From the NCBI GenBank assembly GCA_027625915.1, contig JANTQA010000076.1, positions 3,535,501-3,599,500 on the forward strand: a DNA stretch of 64,000 bases, given 5' to 3'. This stretch comes from Anaeramoeba flamelloides. Lineage: Eukaryota > Metamonada > Anaeramoebidae. Below, piece after piece: positions 47,299 to 57,852 of this stretch. Position numbers and translations under genes: made by a program. How positions within the stretch are numbered: position 1 is the first letter of the stretch; each line of letters opens with the position of its first letter. The notes under the pieces were generated by a model. It was given only the letters and a program-made list of their open reading frames with translations. It did no database searches and was not told the origin of the DNA.

Positions 47299-47370
47299 AG
47301 ATTTGTGGCGCAGTGGTAGCGCGTTCGCCTAACACGCGAAAGGTCCACGGTTCGAAACCGTGCAGATCTA
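47299..47370 (+). tRNA. tRNA-Val (AAC), copy 1
   Basis: Full cloverleaf in 72 bases without intron: acceptor AGATTTG/CAGATCT, D arm GCGC-AGTGGTA-GCGC, anticodon arm TTCGC-CTAACAC-GCGAA with anticodon AAC (codon GUU, Val), variable AGGTC, T arm CACGG-TTCGAAA-CCGTG, discriminator A. The internal pol III boxes are intact: A box TGGCGCAGTGG (47306-47316) and B box GGTTCGAAACC (47349-47359). CCA is not encoded, as is normal in eukaryotes. Confidence 0.97.
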
Positions 47371-47380
47371 TTTTTTTTTT
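47371..47380 (+). terminator. RNA polymerase III T-tract after tRNA-Val copy 1
   Basis: A run of ten T's directly follows the discriminator base. Confidence 0.9.
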
Positions 47381-47382
47381 AT

Positions 47383-48009
47383 TTTTATTTTTAAGGCAAA
47401 ATCTCGATAATTTCTTAAGGTTTAAAAAACCTGAAATTTGAAAAAGGGTTATCTTGTGTCGGGTGTAGTGACTCGTTAATTTGATTTTTTGTCTGATAGA
47501 TCTTCAACTTGGTTTGAGTTTTAAAAGTGGTTCAAAATGGCAATTTTTGACAATTTATTGTTTTTTTCCGAAAATCCGAATTGAAGAGTATAAGATTAAT
47601 AGATTGGTAAGTCTTTAAGAATAAATCTACATTTTCGCGTAGTCGAAGAAAATTTTCAAATACTTTTTTGTCAATTAACCAAATGAAAAAAAAATTGTTT
47701 TTTAAAAGCACCGATTAAACCAAACCTAATTAAAAATTCCAATCAACAACCCACAAACCTCATTTTATTATAACTTAAGTTCAAGTCAATTAATCTTATA
47801 CTCTTCATATCGAATTTCGGAAAAAAAAAAAAAATAAATTGTCAAAAATTGCCATTTTAAACCACTTTTAAAACTCACACCAAATCCAAGATCGATCAGA
47901 CAAAAAATCAAATTAACAAGTCACTACACCCGACACAAGATAACCCTTTTTCAAATTTCAGGGATTTTAAACCTTAAGAAATTATCTAGATTTTGCCTTA
48001 AAAATAAAA
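47383..48009. mobile_element. Fold-back element with about 230-bp inverted arms, 13 bases from a tRNA gene
   Basis: The left arm (TTTTAAGGCAAAATCTCGATA, AATTTCTTAAGGTTTAAAA, GTTATCTTGTGTCGGGTGTA, TTCGGATTTTCGG-like) is mirrored by the right arm (TACACCCGACACAAGATAAC, TTAAACCTTAAGAAATTAT, ATTTTGCCTTAAAA). The loop is about 150 bases. Part of the same arm is at 1-218. No coding frame. Confidence 0.85.
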
Positions 48010-48989
48010 CGAAATCTTTTAAATTTCTTAAAAAACTTTTTTTTTGTAATTTGTGCTTGGACTTATGAAATGGACGAGTATGTCCCATTTAAACTATTTA
48101 TTAATTAGAGTGTTTTTTTTTTTTTTTGAAATCCAAAATAAAAATATTCCAATATAAAACCAAAAAAAACTAACCTATTGTTTTTATTAACCATTAAGTT
48201 AATTCTTGAAAATTGTAAAACATATTTTTGGTTTTATCTTGGATAGTTTTGATTTCGAAATCATATTTTTTATTTAGTAATATTTTTCTTGATTAATATT
48301 TCAATTCTTTTCTTAGCCAATAAAATTAATTGGAGTCTAGGTGGTTCAATAAATGAATATTTGGTAGAATTATAACAGCATTTTATCAATTAAATTGAGT
48401 TCTATAAATCAAAAAAAAATTTTTCCCTAATGTTTTAAAAAAGTTGTTTTCTCGTTTTCAAAAAATGAAAAAAAAAATTCCAAAAAGTTATCAATTTTGA
48501 AAAATTTTTTAACAAATTGTTTGGTCTAATTCACAAGAAACCTTAAAACAATTTAAATCATTTTTGGCAGAAAAAAAATGCTTTTGAATTTGGAGGATAA
48601 AATTACAAAATTCCCAAATATCTTCGAGAAAATTTTATTTTGATAAATCTAATTTCATCTGAAAACAAAAACAAAATTTATAGCTTAAAACTTTAACTTA
48701 CTTTAAAAATTTAATTATTATAACTATCTTTCTTATAAAAAACACAATTGTTTATTAATAGATTTAATATATCATTTTTTTTTTTTTTTTTGGTTAACCA
48801 AAAGTTTTATCTCAAAAAAAAATTTTTTTTTTATATTAATATTACTGGTATAAAAGACTTTTTGTTATATAACAATGATCAAAAAGATAATAAACGTGGT
48901 AAAAACTTGTTATAATGTGAGGAATGAAATGAATTTGATATGTTTTATTTTTCAGAAAAAATGGATTAAAAAAATATTTAAACTTATTA

Positions 48990-49187
48990 CAGTCAGTTTC
49001 ACTTTTAAGGCACAAACTTTCAACGAAATTTAAGGCACAATCAAAACTTCAAATTAAGGCAGAAAATTCAAATTTTAGGAAAAATAATTTGTAAAAAAAA
49101 AAAATTCCAAATTTTGTGCTTTAATTTGAGATTTTGTTGTGCCTTAAATTTGGTTGAAAGTTTGTGTCTTAAAAGTGAAACTGACTG
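48990..49187. mobile_element. 198-bp mariner-like MITE, copy 2
   Basis: CAGTCAGTTTCACTTTTAAG to AAAAGTGAAACTGACTG, with TA on both sides (48988-48989 and 49188-49189). Confidence 0.92.
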
Positions 49188-49277
49188 TAAAAAATATTCT
49201 TTAATTGCTTTCTTAGACGATCAGAAATTTTTGACAGTTGTAATATACAAATTTGTAAGTAGAGAATACCACCAATA

Positions 49278-49475
49278 CAGCCAGTTCCACTTTTAAGGCA
49301 CAAACTTTGAATGAAAATTAAGTCACAATAAAAATCTAAAATTAAGGCACAAAATTCAGATTCTAATAAAATAATTTCTAAAGAAAAAAAAATTACAAAT
49401 TTTGTGCCTTTAGTTGAGATTTTTTTGTGCCTTAAATTTCGTTCAAAGTTTGTGTCTTAAATTTGAAACTGACTG
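49278..49475. mobile_element. 198-bp mariner-like MITE, copy 3
   Basis: CAGCCAGTTCCACTTTTAAG to TTAAATTTGAAACTGACTG, with TA on both sides (49276-49277 and 49476-49477). The duplicated unit shows the empty site AACAATAAAATATTTTAAAT at about 50555. Confidence 0.92.
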
Positions 49476-49514
49476 TAACATATTTTAAAATTTTGCTTTG
49501 TTGTCATAGAAGAC

Positions 49515-50276
49515 CGATCCCTTAAGTTAATTCTTGAAAATGGGAAAACATATTTTTAGTTTTATCCTGGAAAGTCTTTATTTCGAAAGAAAATTTTTTA
49601 TTTGTTTACTTTTTCTTTAATTAGTATTTTAATTTCAAACCTCACCAATAAAACTAAAGGCGGTATTTGTGGTTAAATAAATTAAAATTTGATAGAATTT
49701 TAACAAAATTTTATCAATTAAATTGAGATCTATGAAGTTTAAAAAAAATTTTTTCTTTAAGGTTTGAAAAAAGTTGTTTTCTGATTTTCAAAAAATGAAA
49801 AAAAAAATTTTAACAAATTGTTTTGTATTATTCACAAGAGCCATAAAGGGAATAATTTTTATTAAATATTTTTACCTAAATTTAATAGAGATTGAGAAAA
49901 TTTTTTGCTAATTACTCAGATTTGAAAACTTCTTTATTTTTATTATTAATTAAATTTATAGATAAGGTCCCCCGACTTAGAAATTGGTCAGAAAAAAAAA
50001 TATTAGTGACTAGTCCCTTAAAACAAATTTAATCATTTTTGGGAGAAAAAAATAAATTTTGAATTTTGAGGATAAAATTAACTAATTCCTAAAACTTTTC
50101 TAGAAAATTATATTTTAAAATATTTAATTTCATCTTAAAATAAAAATAAAATTTCTTGTTAAATTTTTTAAATGATATAAAAACTTTAATTATTATAACT
50201 ACCATTCTTGGAAAAAAAAATACAATTATTTTCCAATCGATTAAATATATCATTTTTTAATTAACCAAAAGAATCC

Positions 50277-50313
<37 letters not shown>

Positions 50314-50610
50314 TTATATTAAGATTATTGGTAACAAAACTTTGTATTTGTCGACTAATAATTATGAAGATGGCAATAGAAAAAGATATTTTTTTTTATA
50401 ATTTGAGAAATAAGATGAATATAAATGTTTTCTTTTTCGTAAAAAATAAACAACAAAAATTTAACTAACAAAAAAAATTTCGTTTTAGTGACTCTTTAGT
50501 TGATCAGAATATTTTGACACTTGGCGTATACAAAATTTGTAAGTAGAGAATATGAACAATAAAATATTTTAAATTTTGCCTTGTTTCCCTAAAAGACTGA
50601 TTCCTTAAAA
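49515..50610. repeat. Tandem duplication, unit 2
   Basis: Diverged copy of 48190-49515 in the same orientation. It has an extra segment (about 49850-50015, TTAATAGAGATTGAGAAAAT) that recurs at 50815-50985, so a third partial unit exists. It ends in CCTTAAAAGAC like unit 1's GATCCCTTAAG. Confidence 0.75.
50279..50310. repeat. Poly-A tract
   Basis: About 32 uninterrupted A's inside duplication unit 2. Confidence 0.9.
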
Positions 50611-50622
50611 GACAAATCTTTA

Positions 50623-50817
50623 CAGCCAGTTCCACTTTTAAGGCACAAACTTTTAACGAAATTTAAGGAACAAAGAAATCTCAAATTAAGGTACAAATTT
50701 TGTAATTTTTTTTTTACAATTTATTTTATTAGAATCTGAATTTTGTGCCTTAATTTAGAATTTTTATTGTGCCTTAAATTTCGTTGAAAGTTTGTGCCTT
50801 AAAAGTGGAACTGACTG
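50623..50817. mobile_element. 195-bp mariner-like MITE, copy 4
   Basis: CAGCCAGTTCCACTTTTAAG to AAAAGTGGAACTGACTG. TA precedes it (50621-50622); the right flank reads AA, so the second TA has probably mutated. Confidence 0.9.
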
Positions 50818-51605
50818 AATTAAATTTTTTTATCTAAATTTAATAGAGATTGAGAAAATTTTTAATCAATTACTTAGATTTGCAAACGCTATTTATTTTT
50901 ACATTAAACATATTATACAATAAGGAACCTTAATTTAGTTATTGGAAATTGGCTATAAAAAAAAATCAACGAGACTAGTATCTTGAGAACCTTCTTCTTC
51001 TTCTTCTTTTTTTTTTTTTTGAGAAAAAAAACTTTAATTAATAGTTTGTTTAATATTTTTATTTTTTTTTCCTCTTTTTCTTCAGAAAATGGATTTTTAT
51101 AAAAAGTTCTTTACCATTTTAACAAGAAAGTTGTTATTTACAAAAAGGTTATATTCCTCAAAAAATGACCAAAAACATACATTCCATCATCTTATAATAT
51201 TAAAACCCACATGAACAATAATATGTCTGTTTTAAAATCTTATTATTTTTAATTTAAAATGTCCAATCTTAAAAAACTCATAAAAGATCTCAATTTATCG
51301 AATCTCCTTGATGTTGGAAATTACAACCAAGGAGTTTAAGAAATCAAACTAAAGAAATACACCTTCAAATTCATTAAGATTTTTTCAATTCTAAAAAAAA
51401 TTATCAAAAAATGAAATTTCCAAAAAATTAACCAAAGGTATATTGTTCAATATAATAGATTTATTGTTTCAATATGAATTGAATTTTCGTCATATTTAAA
51501 TTAAATTTCTATGAATATTTAATGGCACTGTTCACATACTTTTATTTTATTTTCTATATTTTGATAAATTTAGGAAAAAGATTTCTTGGCCACGTGAAAA
51601 TAAAA

Positions 51606-52164
51606 TAATAAAATAAACTCTATTTTACTCAAAGATACCCAGCGAAAAATAAAAAATCCACTTTATTTTTAAGAATAAACCAAACTTAGATTGTTTAGAA
51701 ATACAAGAAACAATAAGCATTGTATTTAATTCAATAATCCTAAAAGAAAAAGCCGAACAAACGATAAATTACAAAGAAAAATAAAAAATGTTAAAAAAAT
51801 TTTGGATCCCTTTCATAGGAATATCTTGTTTTAAAATTTCTCAATTTCTTTCGAAAATTAATAATTTTGATTATAAAATTTATTAATTGTATGTATATCC
51901 ATATTAAAGAAAATTCAAAGTCTACCTATTCTAAATATTAATTTGGAATCTTAAACATTTTTTTTTTCAAATTTAATTTTTAAAAAAAAATAAAAAAGAA
52001 AAGAAAAGAAAAAAAAAAAAAATAATGATTTTGATCTAAATGAGAAAAAATGATTTTTATCCAAAAATTGAAATTTTAATTTGAGAACAAATATTGAATT
52101 AAACTCATATAATATATACCATTTCTTCAATTAAAGTTATAGCCTTTAACCGAAAAGGTATTTA
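51606..52164. mobile_element. TAAACTCC-ended element, diverged copy
   Basis: The left end TAAACTCTATTTTACTCAAA, then CCCAGCGAAAAAT, and the interior (TCCCTTTCATAGGAAT, TCTCAATTTCTTT, GATTTTGATCTAAA) match the 62626-63202 element in order. The right end CCTTTAACCGAAAAGGTATTTA is decayed. Confidence 0.65.
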
Positions 52165-52327
52165 TGGATTTTTAAAAATTGTAAAAGTGTAATTTGTTGA
52201 AAAAAAATTGTTTTACTTCCAAAAACATTAGTTAGTTTTAAAACTTACTTTTCTAAGGATTATTATGAGGATATAACTGGTTTAATATTGGCATTTTATT
52301 TTTTTTTTGAGAGTAAGGCCATTTCTG

Positions 52328-52329
<2 letters not shown>

Positions 52330-52365
<36 letters not shown>
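52330..52365. repeat. AT dinucleotide microsatellite
   Basis: About 18 TA units. Confidence 0.95.
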
Positions 52366-52369
<4 letters not shown>

Positions 52370-52489
52370 ATTTAATTGATGATTATAAAATTAATTATGT
52401 TTATCTTTCTAATTATTATTTATAATAATAATAAATCAATTGAATTCAGTTTTTTTTTTAGATTTATTTTTGATGTTTTTAGTTTAGAC

Positions 52490-55100
52490 AGTTTACGATG
52501 AAAACATTTGATAAAGTTTCATTGAATATTTTTTTTTATGTTAAATTACCACGATCAGGAAAAAATTTTAATCCAAAAAAATTTAAAATTTACTAATTTT
52601 TTACTTTTTGATAAGCCACTTAGAATAAACACGATTGATTTATATAAGATCTTAGATCAAAAATTATTTTTTGAGATATTTTATCATTAAAGTTGTAAAA
52701 TCCTTTTTTCCATGTTCTAGAAATATTTTTTTCTAATTTAATATTAAATAATTTGAATAATTTTTTTTTTTACCGTTAAGAGATTATAATCATATTTTTT
52801 AAAAATATTTTAAAATTAATAAATTTCTTTCAAATGAATAATCAATTATTTTGTATATTAAAGAATTATATATTGATACAAATTCAAAAAAATATTTTGT
52901 TTTTGATTTTGTGTTAGGTTTTTGTTAATTTTTGTAAGAAACAGAAAATTTTCGAAAATTTCAGATTATTTAAAAAAATAAAAAAAACTGCTGTTAGGTT
53001 TACGAGAATTTAAAAGAATTGAGCAAAATCTTTGATTTTTTTCTATTCCTTTGAATTATGGAAAATCACCGTTAGCTTTTCTTGAGTTTTCTGTTTTATC
53101 TGTGAAGTGTTCTAGGTTTTTTTGAGTTTTCTATTTATTCAAAAAATCAATAGATTTTCGAAAGAAAATAGAAAACCCCAAAAAAACCTAGACACTTGGC
53201 AAATAAATAGAAAACTCAAAAAAACCTAAATAAAATCTATTGATTTTCTAAATAAATATAAAACTAAAAAAAACGTAGGCACTCTACGGCACTTGACGGA
53301 CACTTTCAATATTTATCATCAGCAGATTTTTTTTCTGTATTTAAGTTTTTTTAGAAGAGTAGAGTGTTTTCAAAACTATTAGTTATTATCTCTTCAAAAA
53401 AAATATCACAAAGTTGAATTTAGGGAAAAATCCATTATCACACCCATTTAAATTTTTTACCCCTCAAAATAGAAAATTTTTTTTCTTGACTAGAGACTTT
53501 TGAAAATTGTAGTTCTACTGAAAACAATAAATATAATATCCTCATAAATTTGAAGTTCTGTAATTTTGATTCTATTATGAATAAACTCCATTATTAAAGA
53601 AGAGAGATAATTGGAAAATAGTAGTTTTGTCTAACTTTTTTTTTTCAATTCTATTTTTTCATTCGAGTAACTTGTAACTCTTATTTATTTTTTTACTAAA
53701 ATATAATAGAGTAATTATTTACACAACTTCCCAAATTAAACCTGATTATGTAACTTCATTTATCAACTTTGGAGAAATGAGTAATCATTTTGAAAGAAAT
53801 TCATTTTCTCTCAATTCAATTTTCTCTTCAAAAAGATCTAATCACTTTTTTGGATTTTTTCTCTTTAATTAGAAACAGAAAAAGTAACCAAAAACTTTTA
53901 TTTTTAGAAATCTCACAATACTTAATTTCTGAGAGTGTGTATGTAACAAATAACTTTTAAACATTAATCTTATTTTAATAATACAAGAAAAATAAATCAA
54001 ATATTGAATCCTTCTAGATCCTAAAAAAATTATATTTTCTATTATTCACAAATATTTATAAAATATCTTGAAATTTAAAAGACTAGGCAATATCCTTTTT
54101 CCAATATTATGATTAATAAACACAAACTTTTAATATTAAAATGAGTTATTTGGGAATATTTATTATTATTTTTTTATTAGATTTATTAATTTGCATTTGT
54201 TTTATATGAAAAATCTTAAAAAAATTTAGATCTAATGTTAAAGTTTCTCTTTATATTTGGACTTGGCGTTACTAAAAATCAACAGAAATAATTAAGATTG
54301 GGTTATTAATTATTTTTTAGAAATAATCAAATAGAAAGGTATTTCTTAAGATTATAAGTTGACTTTTATAGGTTTTAAAGAAGTATTATGGGAGAATTTT
54401 TAATCATAAAATTTTATTGATTTTTTTCTAAGAGTTTTTTATTCAATAAAGAAAAAAAATTGATTTTAATTGTTCTTTGGGTAAACAAATTATATTTTTT
54501 TCAAGTATTAAATAATTATTGATATTTTTTTTGAAATTATAAAGATTTTTAAACTGAGTTCTTATTGAACTTTATGGGTTTATTTTTAAAGTTAATTTTT
54601 GTGTACTTTCCTAACATATAAAAAATTTATTTCTTCTTTTTATGAAAATATTTTTTTTAAGAATAATCCAGAAAAATGTTGGATTTTAAAGTTTAAAAAA
54701 AATGGAGAAAAATATATCAAACTTGAATGAAAAATAATCCTTTTTTCGATATCTTGAAAAGAATTTTTGGTTTGTGGTGATTTGATTTTATGTATGTTTT
54801 TCAATTTCAGTATTTTATTTGATTTTTGTTTTTGCTTTGAAATTTATTGTTGATTTTTATAATGATAATTTCAAATTTATTCCATGAAATTATTTGTTCA
54901 ATTACGATTTTTGTAAATCTTTTCAGCTCAACTTTTAAAACAACTCGAGAGTCAGAATATTTTGATGGAAGAACTAATTTTACAAAGTTTTTTCACATAT
55001 AAGACAATAGAATGCCTAAAACAAAATGATTAAAAAAAGATTTAAAAAGGAAATTGAAGGAAAAAATTTTTTGATATTTCTTTGAATTTATCGGTATTAG
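52490..55100. repeat. Long dispersed repeat, fullest copy
   Basis: Its left part (to about 53650) matches 600-1710; its right part (from about 53680) matches 15240-16500. This is the only place where both halves are joined. 53000-53310 is the palindrome-rich segment. No surviving frame reveals its class. Confidence 0.55.
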
Positions 55101-55307
55101 TGATAATTAATTTGAAAGTAGAGTTGTATCATTTAGATTATTATTTTTTTATCAGTGATTAGACTAGTTTATATTGTTATATTTTTTTTGTGTTTAAATT
55201 GTAATTGAGGAGAAATTATTTTCGAAATTAATTTTGATGGGGTTTTTCGATCTCTTAACAATATTTATTATTATTTAATAAAATCAAAAAAGAGACTCTT
55301 AATGTAC

Positions 55308-55379
55308 AGATTTGTGGCGCAGTGGTAGCGCGTTCGCCTAACACGCGAAAGGTCCACGGTTCGAAACCGTGCAGATCTA
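55308..55379 (+). tRNA. tRNA-Val (AAC), copy 2
   Basis: Identical over all 72 bases to the gene at 47299-47370, with the same cloverleaf, A box and B box. About 19 bases upstream are also similar between the two (AGAGGCTTTTTAATGTAAAG against AGAGACTCTTAATGTACAG), so the copied unit includes the near 5' flank. Confidence 0.97.
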
Positions 55380-55381
55380 AT

Positions 55382-55389
55382 TTTTTTTC
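55382..55389 (+). terminator. RNA polymerase III T-tract after tRNA-Val copy 2
   Basis: Eight T's follow the discriminator after two A's; a second T run follows at once. Confidence 0.85.
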
Positions 55390-55534
55390 TTTTTTTTTAT
55401 ATGATTTATCCTTTTTTCTGAATAAAAACTAATTTTTGTTCTTATGGTTAGAAAACTTGATGTAATAAAGAAAAAATAAGAAAAATAAAGTGAAAACAAA
55501 AAATACTGAAAATAGTAAAAATCTATATAAATTT

Positions 55535-55562
55535 GGGCACCTAGTGCCCTACTCTTCGGAGT
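55535..55562. other. Two adjacent perfect hairpins, one with a TTCG loop
   Basis: GGGCAC-CTA-GTGCCC, two bases, then ACTC-TTCG-GAGT. This patch is much more GC-rich than its surroundings. I match it to no known RNA family. Confidence 0.5.
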
Positions 55563-55687
55563 CGTCAAATATCAATTATTAATCACACATTATATACTTT
55601 TATCTGTAATAAATAATCTTTTTATCGGGTTTTTGCCCCTTCTGTGTATTCAGGACGTGGATAGTTTCTATTTGTCCATGAAAATGA

Positions 55688-55693
<6 letters not shown>

Positions 55694-55724
<31 letters not shown>
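55694..55724. repeat. AT dinucleotide microsatellite
   Basis: About 16 TA units. The flanks (CATGAAAATGATA... TTAATTATTTTTC) resemble 59310-59440, where the AT run is absent. Confidence 0.9.
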
Positions 55725-55727
<3 letters not shown>

Positions 55728-55898
55728 TTATTTTTCACCTTCTCTTTTTACTTATTTGATAAATTTTCTTTAATTGCTCTTTTCTCTAAATAAATTAAAT
55801 CATATTTTTCATCAACACAGAACACAAATACAAAAGCAATTGATAAAAAACAAGATTTTTATTAATTTTCTTATAAAATATAAATAGAGAATTGAACA

Positions 55899-56370
55899 AA
55901 AAACCTAACATGAAAATAACCCCTGAAAGTATTTTTAATTTTGCATATTAGGAAAATTCTTGTGTAATTTCAAATATTTTAAATCAAATCCTTATGATAA
56001 ATAACCAAAATTTTAAAGAACCAAGTAATACCTACCTAAATTTCAAATAAGTAGGGTCTGAATAAAATACTCAAGTAATTGTTTGATAACCCAAGTAGAT
56101 CAAGTTTTTTGAAAAAAAATCGAGTTTTATAGAGGTTTACAAGAGTTTGGTAAAAAATAATTTTTATTCTTATTTTTTGATTGAATAAAAAGTGTTTTGA
56201 ACAAGTGTAATTTTATTAACCATCATTCTAATAAGTGGCAGAGTTATAATTTTAAAATGTTATCATAAAAAAGAAAGGATTTGATTTAAATAAAAGAAAT
56301 GACACAACAATTTTACTAATATTAACAATTAAAAACCTAGTAATGGATTTTTTTTTCATTACTTTATATT
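55899..56370. mobile_element. Decayed reverse copy of the 17754-18241 element
   Basis: The block near 56190-56270 is the reverse complement of 17850-17945 (shared: ACACTTGTTCAAAACACT, CCACTTATTAGAATGATG). The ends AACATGAAAATAACCCCTGA and TAACAATTAAAAACCTAGTA are decayed. Confidence 0.65.
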
Positions 56371-56876
56371 TTATTTTATTGGCTATTCTTTGATTTATTT
56401 CAATAATCAATCTAAGAACACAGTTTATAGATTCAAACTCTTAATTAATAAAACTCAAAAATTGAATAATATATATATATATATATAAATTGAAATTTTT
56501 ATCTCTGATTAAATTTAACTTCGCTTTCTTTTCGTAAACAGAACAATAACTGATATTTTAGTTTCAAAATTTCAATATCTTGTGGCACCAAAAAAATATT
56601 TTTTTTGTAACGCTGTAACAATTAAAAATTTCAAAAATGGGAAAATATACCTTACATCACAAAAATAAACAAAAATAAAAAAATATTTTTTTCTAAAAAT
56701 ATAGAGAAATAATTTTTGATATTATGATTAAATTTTATTTACTTTATTGATTTATTTTTTGTTTTATGTCTCAGATTTTTTTTTAAAATATTTATTTTTA
56801 ATTTAATATTCAAAAAAAATCAATAACATGAAACTAAAAATACAGGATAAATAAATTAAACAAAAACCAACCAAAA

Positions 56877-56878
<2 letters not shown>

Positions 56879-56921
<43 letters not shown>
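56879..56921. repeat. Poly-A tract
   Basis: About 43 A's, close to the 3' end of the importin alpha exon on the other strand. Confidence 0.9.
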
Positions 56922-56923
<2 letters not shown>

Positions 56924-56968
56924 GAAATAGACAATTATCAATGAAAAATTAAAATCATCATGATTATA

Positions 56969-57599
56969 TTAATCGAAATTTCCAATCTCTTCTTGTTCGT
57001 TAGTAAAATAAAAATCTATAAGATAATTTGCAATTTTTGAAATAGATTTTACTTCGTGTATAGCTAGTTTTTGCAAGTCTTTTAAAATTTGAAATTCTTC
57101 CATTTCCATTTTATATTTATTTATGTATGATCCATTTTTTTCTGATTGATCCTTCCCAATTTGTAAAATCTTAACTAAGGCATCTAGACAAATTTTAATT
57201 AATTTTGGTTCTGTGCGCCGAAGGAAAAAGCAAAACAACTGAAGAGAATTACATTTAATAATATAATTTACTTGTTTTGCACTGCCTTCACAAACTGCGT
57301 TACTTAAAACCCATAAAGCCTGTTTTTGAATTGACCAAACATCGTTTTTTAAAATATCAATGATTGTTTTGATATATCCCGATTTGATGACAGCTTTAAT
57401 TTGTGATTTCGTACCAGCAGTGATATTAGAAAGAATTCTAAGGGTTTCCTTTCTAATATGATTTTGGTGATCATTGAGCAAATATTTTAAATTATCTAGC
57501 AATTCTTCATCAAGAACGCTTTGTGTCTGTTGATGGTTACCAGAGACGATGTTGCTTATTGTCAATAAAGATGGTGTTTTGATTTGAGTTCGAGTATTT
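56969..57599 (-). CDS. Importin alpha (karyopherin alpha), C-terminal exon, 5' partial
   Basis: Adaptor that binds nuclear localisation signals and links cargo to importin beta. This exon (209 full codons, stop at 56969) begins after acceptor CTTATAG in phase 1 with NTRTQIKTPSLLTISNIVSG, and holds the last four ARM repeats: LLTISNIVSGNHQQTQSV, TLRILSNITAGTKSQIKAVI, ALWVLSNAVCEGSAKQV and LVKILQIGKDQSEKNG. The Asn of each NI/NA motif is kept. One ARM position that is usually Trp reads Arg (TLRILSN), so that minor-groove Trp is lost, while ALWVLSN keeps it. The end EIGNFD lacks a long acidic tail. The N-terminal importin-beta-binding domain and ARM 1-5 must lie on upstream exons; none is recognisable up to 64000, so either the intron exceeds 6.4 kb or this is an orphan exon. 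The frame's first 58 codons (57775-57600) are intronic. Confidence 0.9.
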
Positions 57600-57852
57600 C
57601 TATAAGATGGATAATTTAAATGAGAATAGAAATGAGCAATTTTCATAAAATAATCATAATCATAATAGATATTAGTGAATGAAGATGATGGAAATAAGAA
57701 TAATTGATTTTTTAAACTTTTAAAAATGCAAATTTTCCAATGTGATAGATGTTTGGATAAATAAAAAAGACACAAAATTTTTAAAAATTAATTCACATTC
57801 TCCAAGAATTTATAAAATAGGAGCTAAAATAGACCAAGTCAGAATTTCAATA

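Larger units (their letters stand above)
48190..49515. repeat. Tandem duplication, unit 1 (carries two MITEs)
   Basis: Shares with unit 2, in order: TTAAGTTAATTCTTGAAAAT, AACATATTTTT(G/A)GTTTTATC, TTTATCAATTAAATTGAG, CCTTAAAACAA...TTAATCATTTTTGG-like, AATTTGTAAGTAGAGAATA. Two MITEs (48990, 49278) interrupt it; unit 2 lacks them there. Confidence 0.8.
47371..55307. other. Gene-free stretch between the two tRNA genes, almost all repeats
   Basis: From left to right: fold-back element, a tandem duplication (48190-49515 and 49515-50610) with MITEs, a segment repeated from the second unit (50815-50985), a TAAACTCC-ended element (51606-52164), an AT microsatellite, and the long dispersed repeat (52490-55100). 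No protein gene is supported. Confidence 0.65.
55380..56968. other. Gene-free stretch between tRNA copy 2 and the importin alpha exon
   Basis: Contains two adjacent hairpins (55535-55562), an AT microsatellite (55694-55724), a decayed inverted-repeat element (55899-56370), a short AT run near 56470 and a 43-base poly-A tract (56879-56921). No gene is recognised. Confidence 0.6.

Noticed and set aside
57600-57775. First 58 codons of the importin alpha frame
   Set aside because: They lie upstream of the splice acceptor and match no importin alpha sequence.
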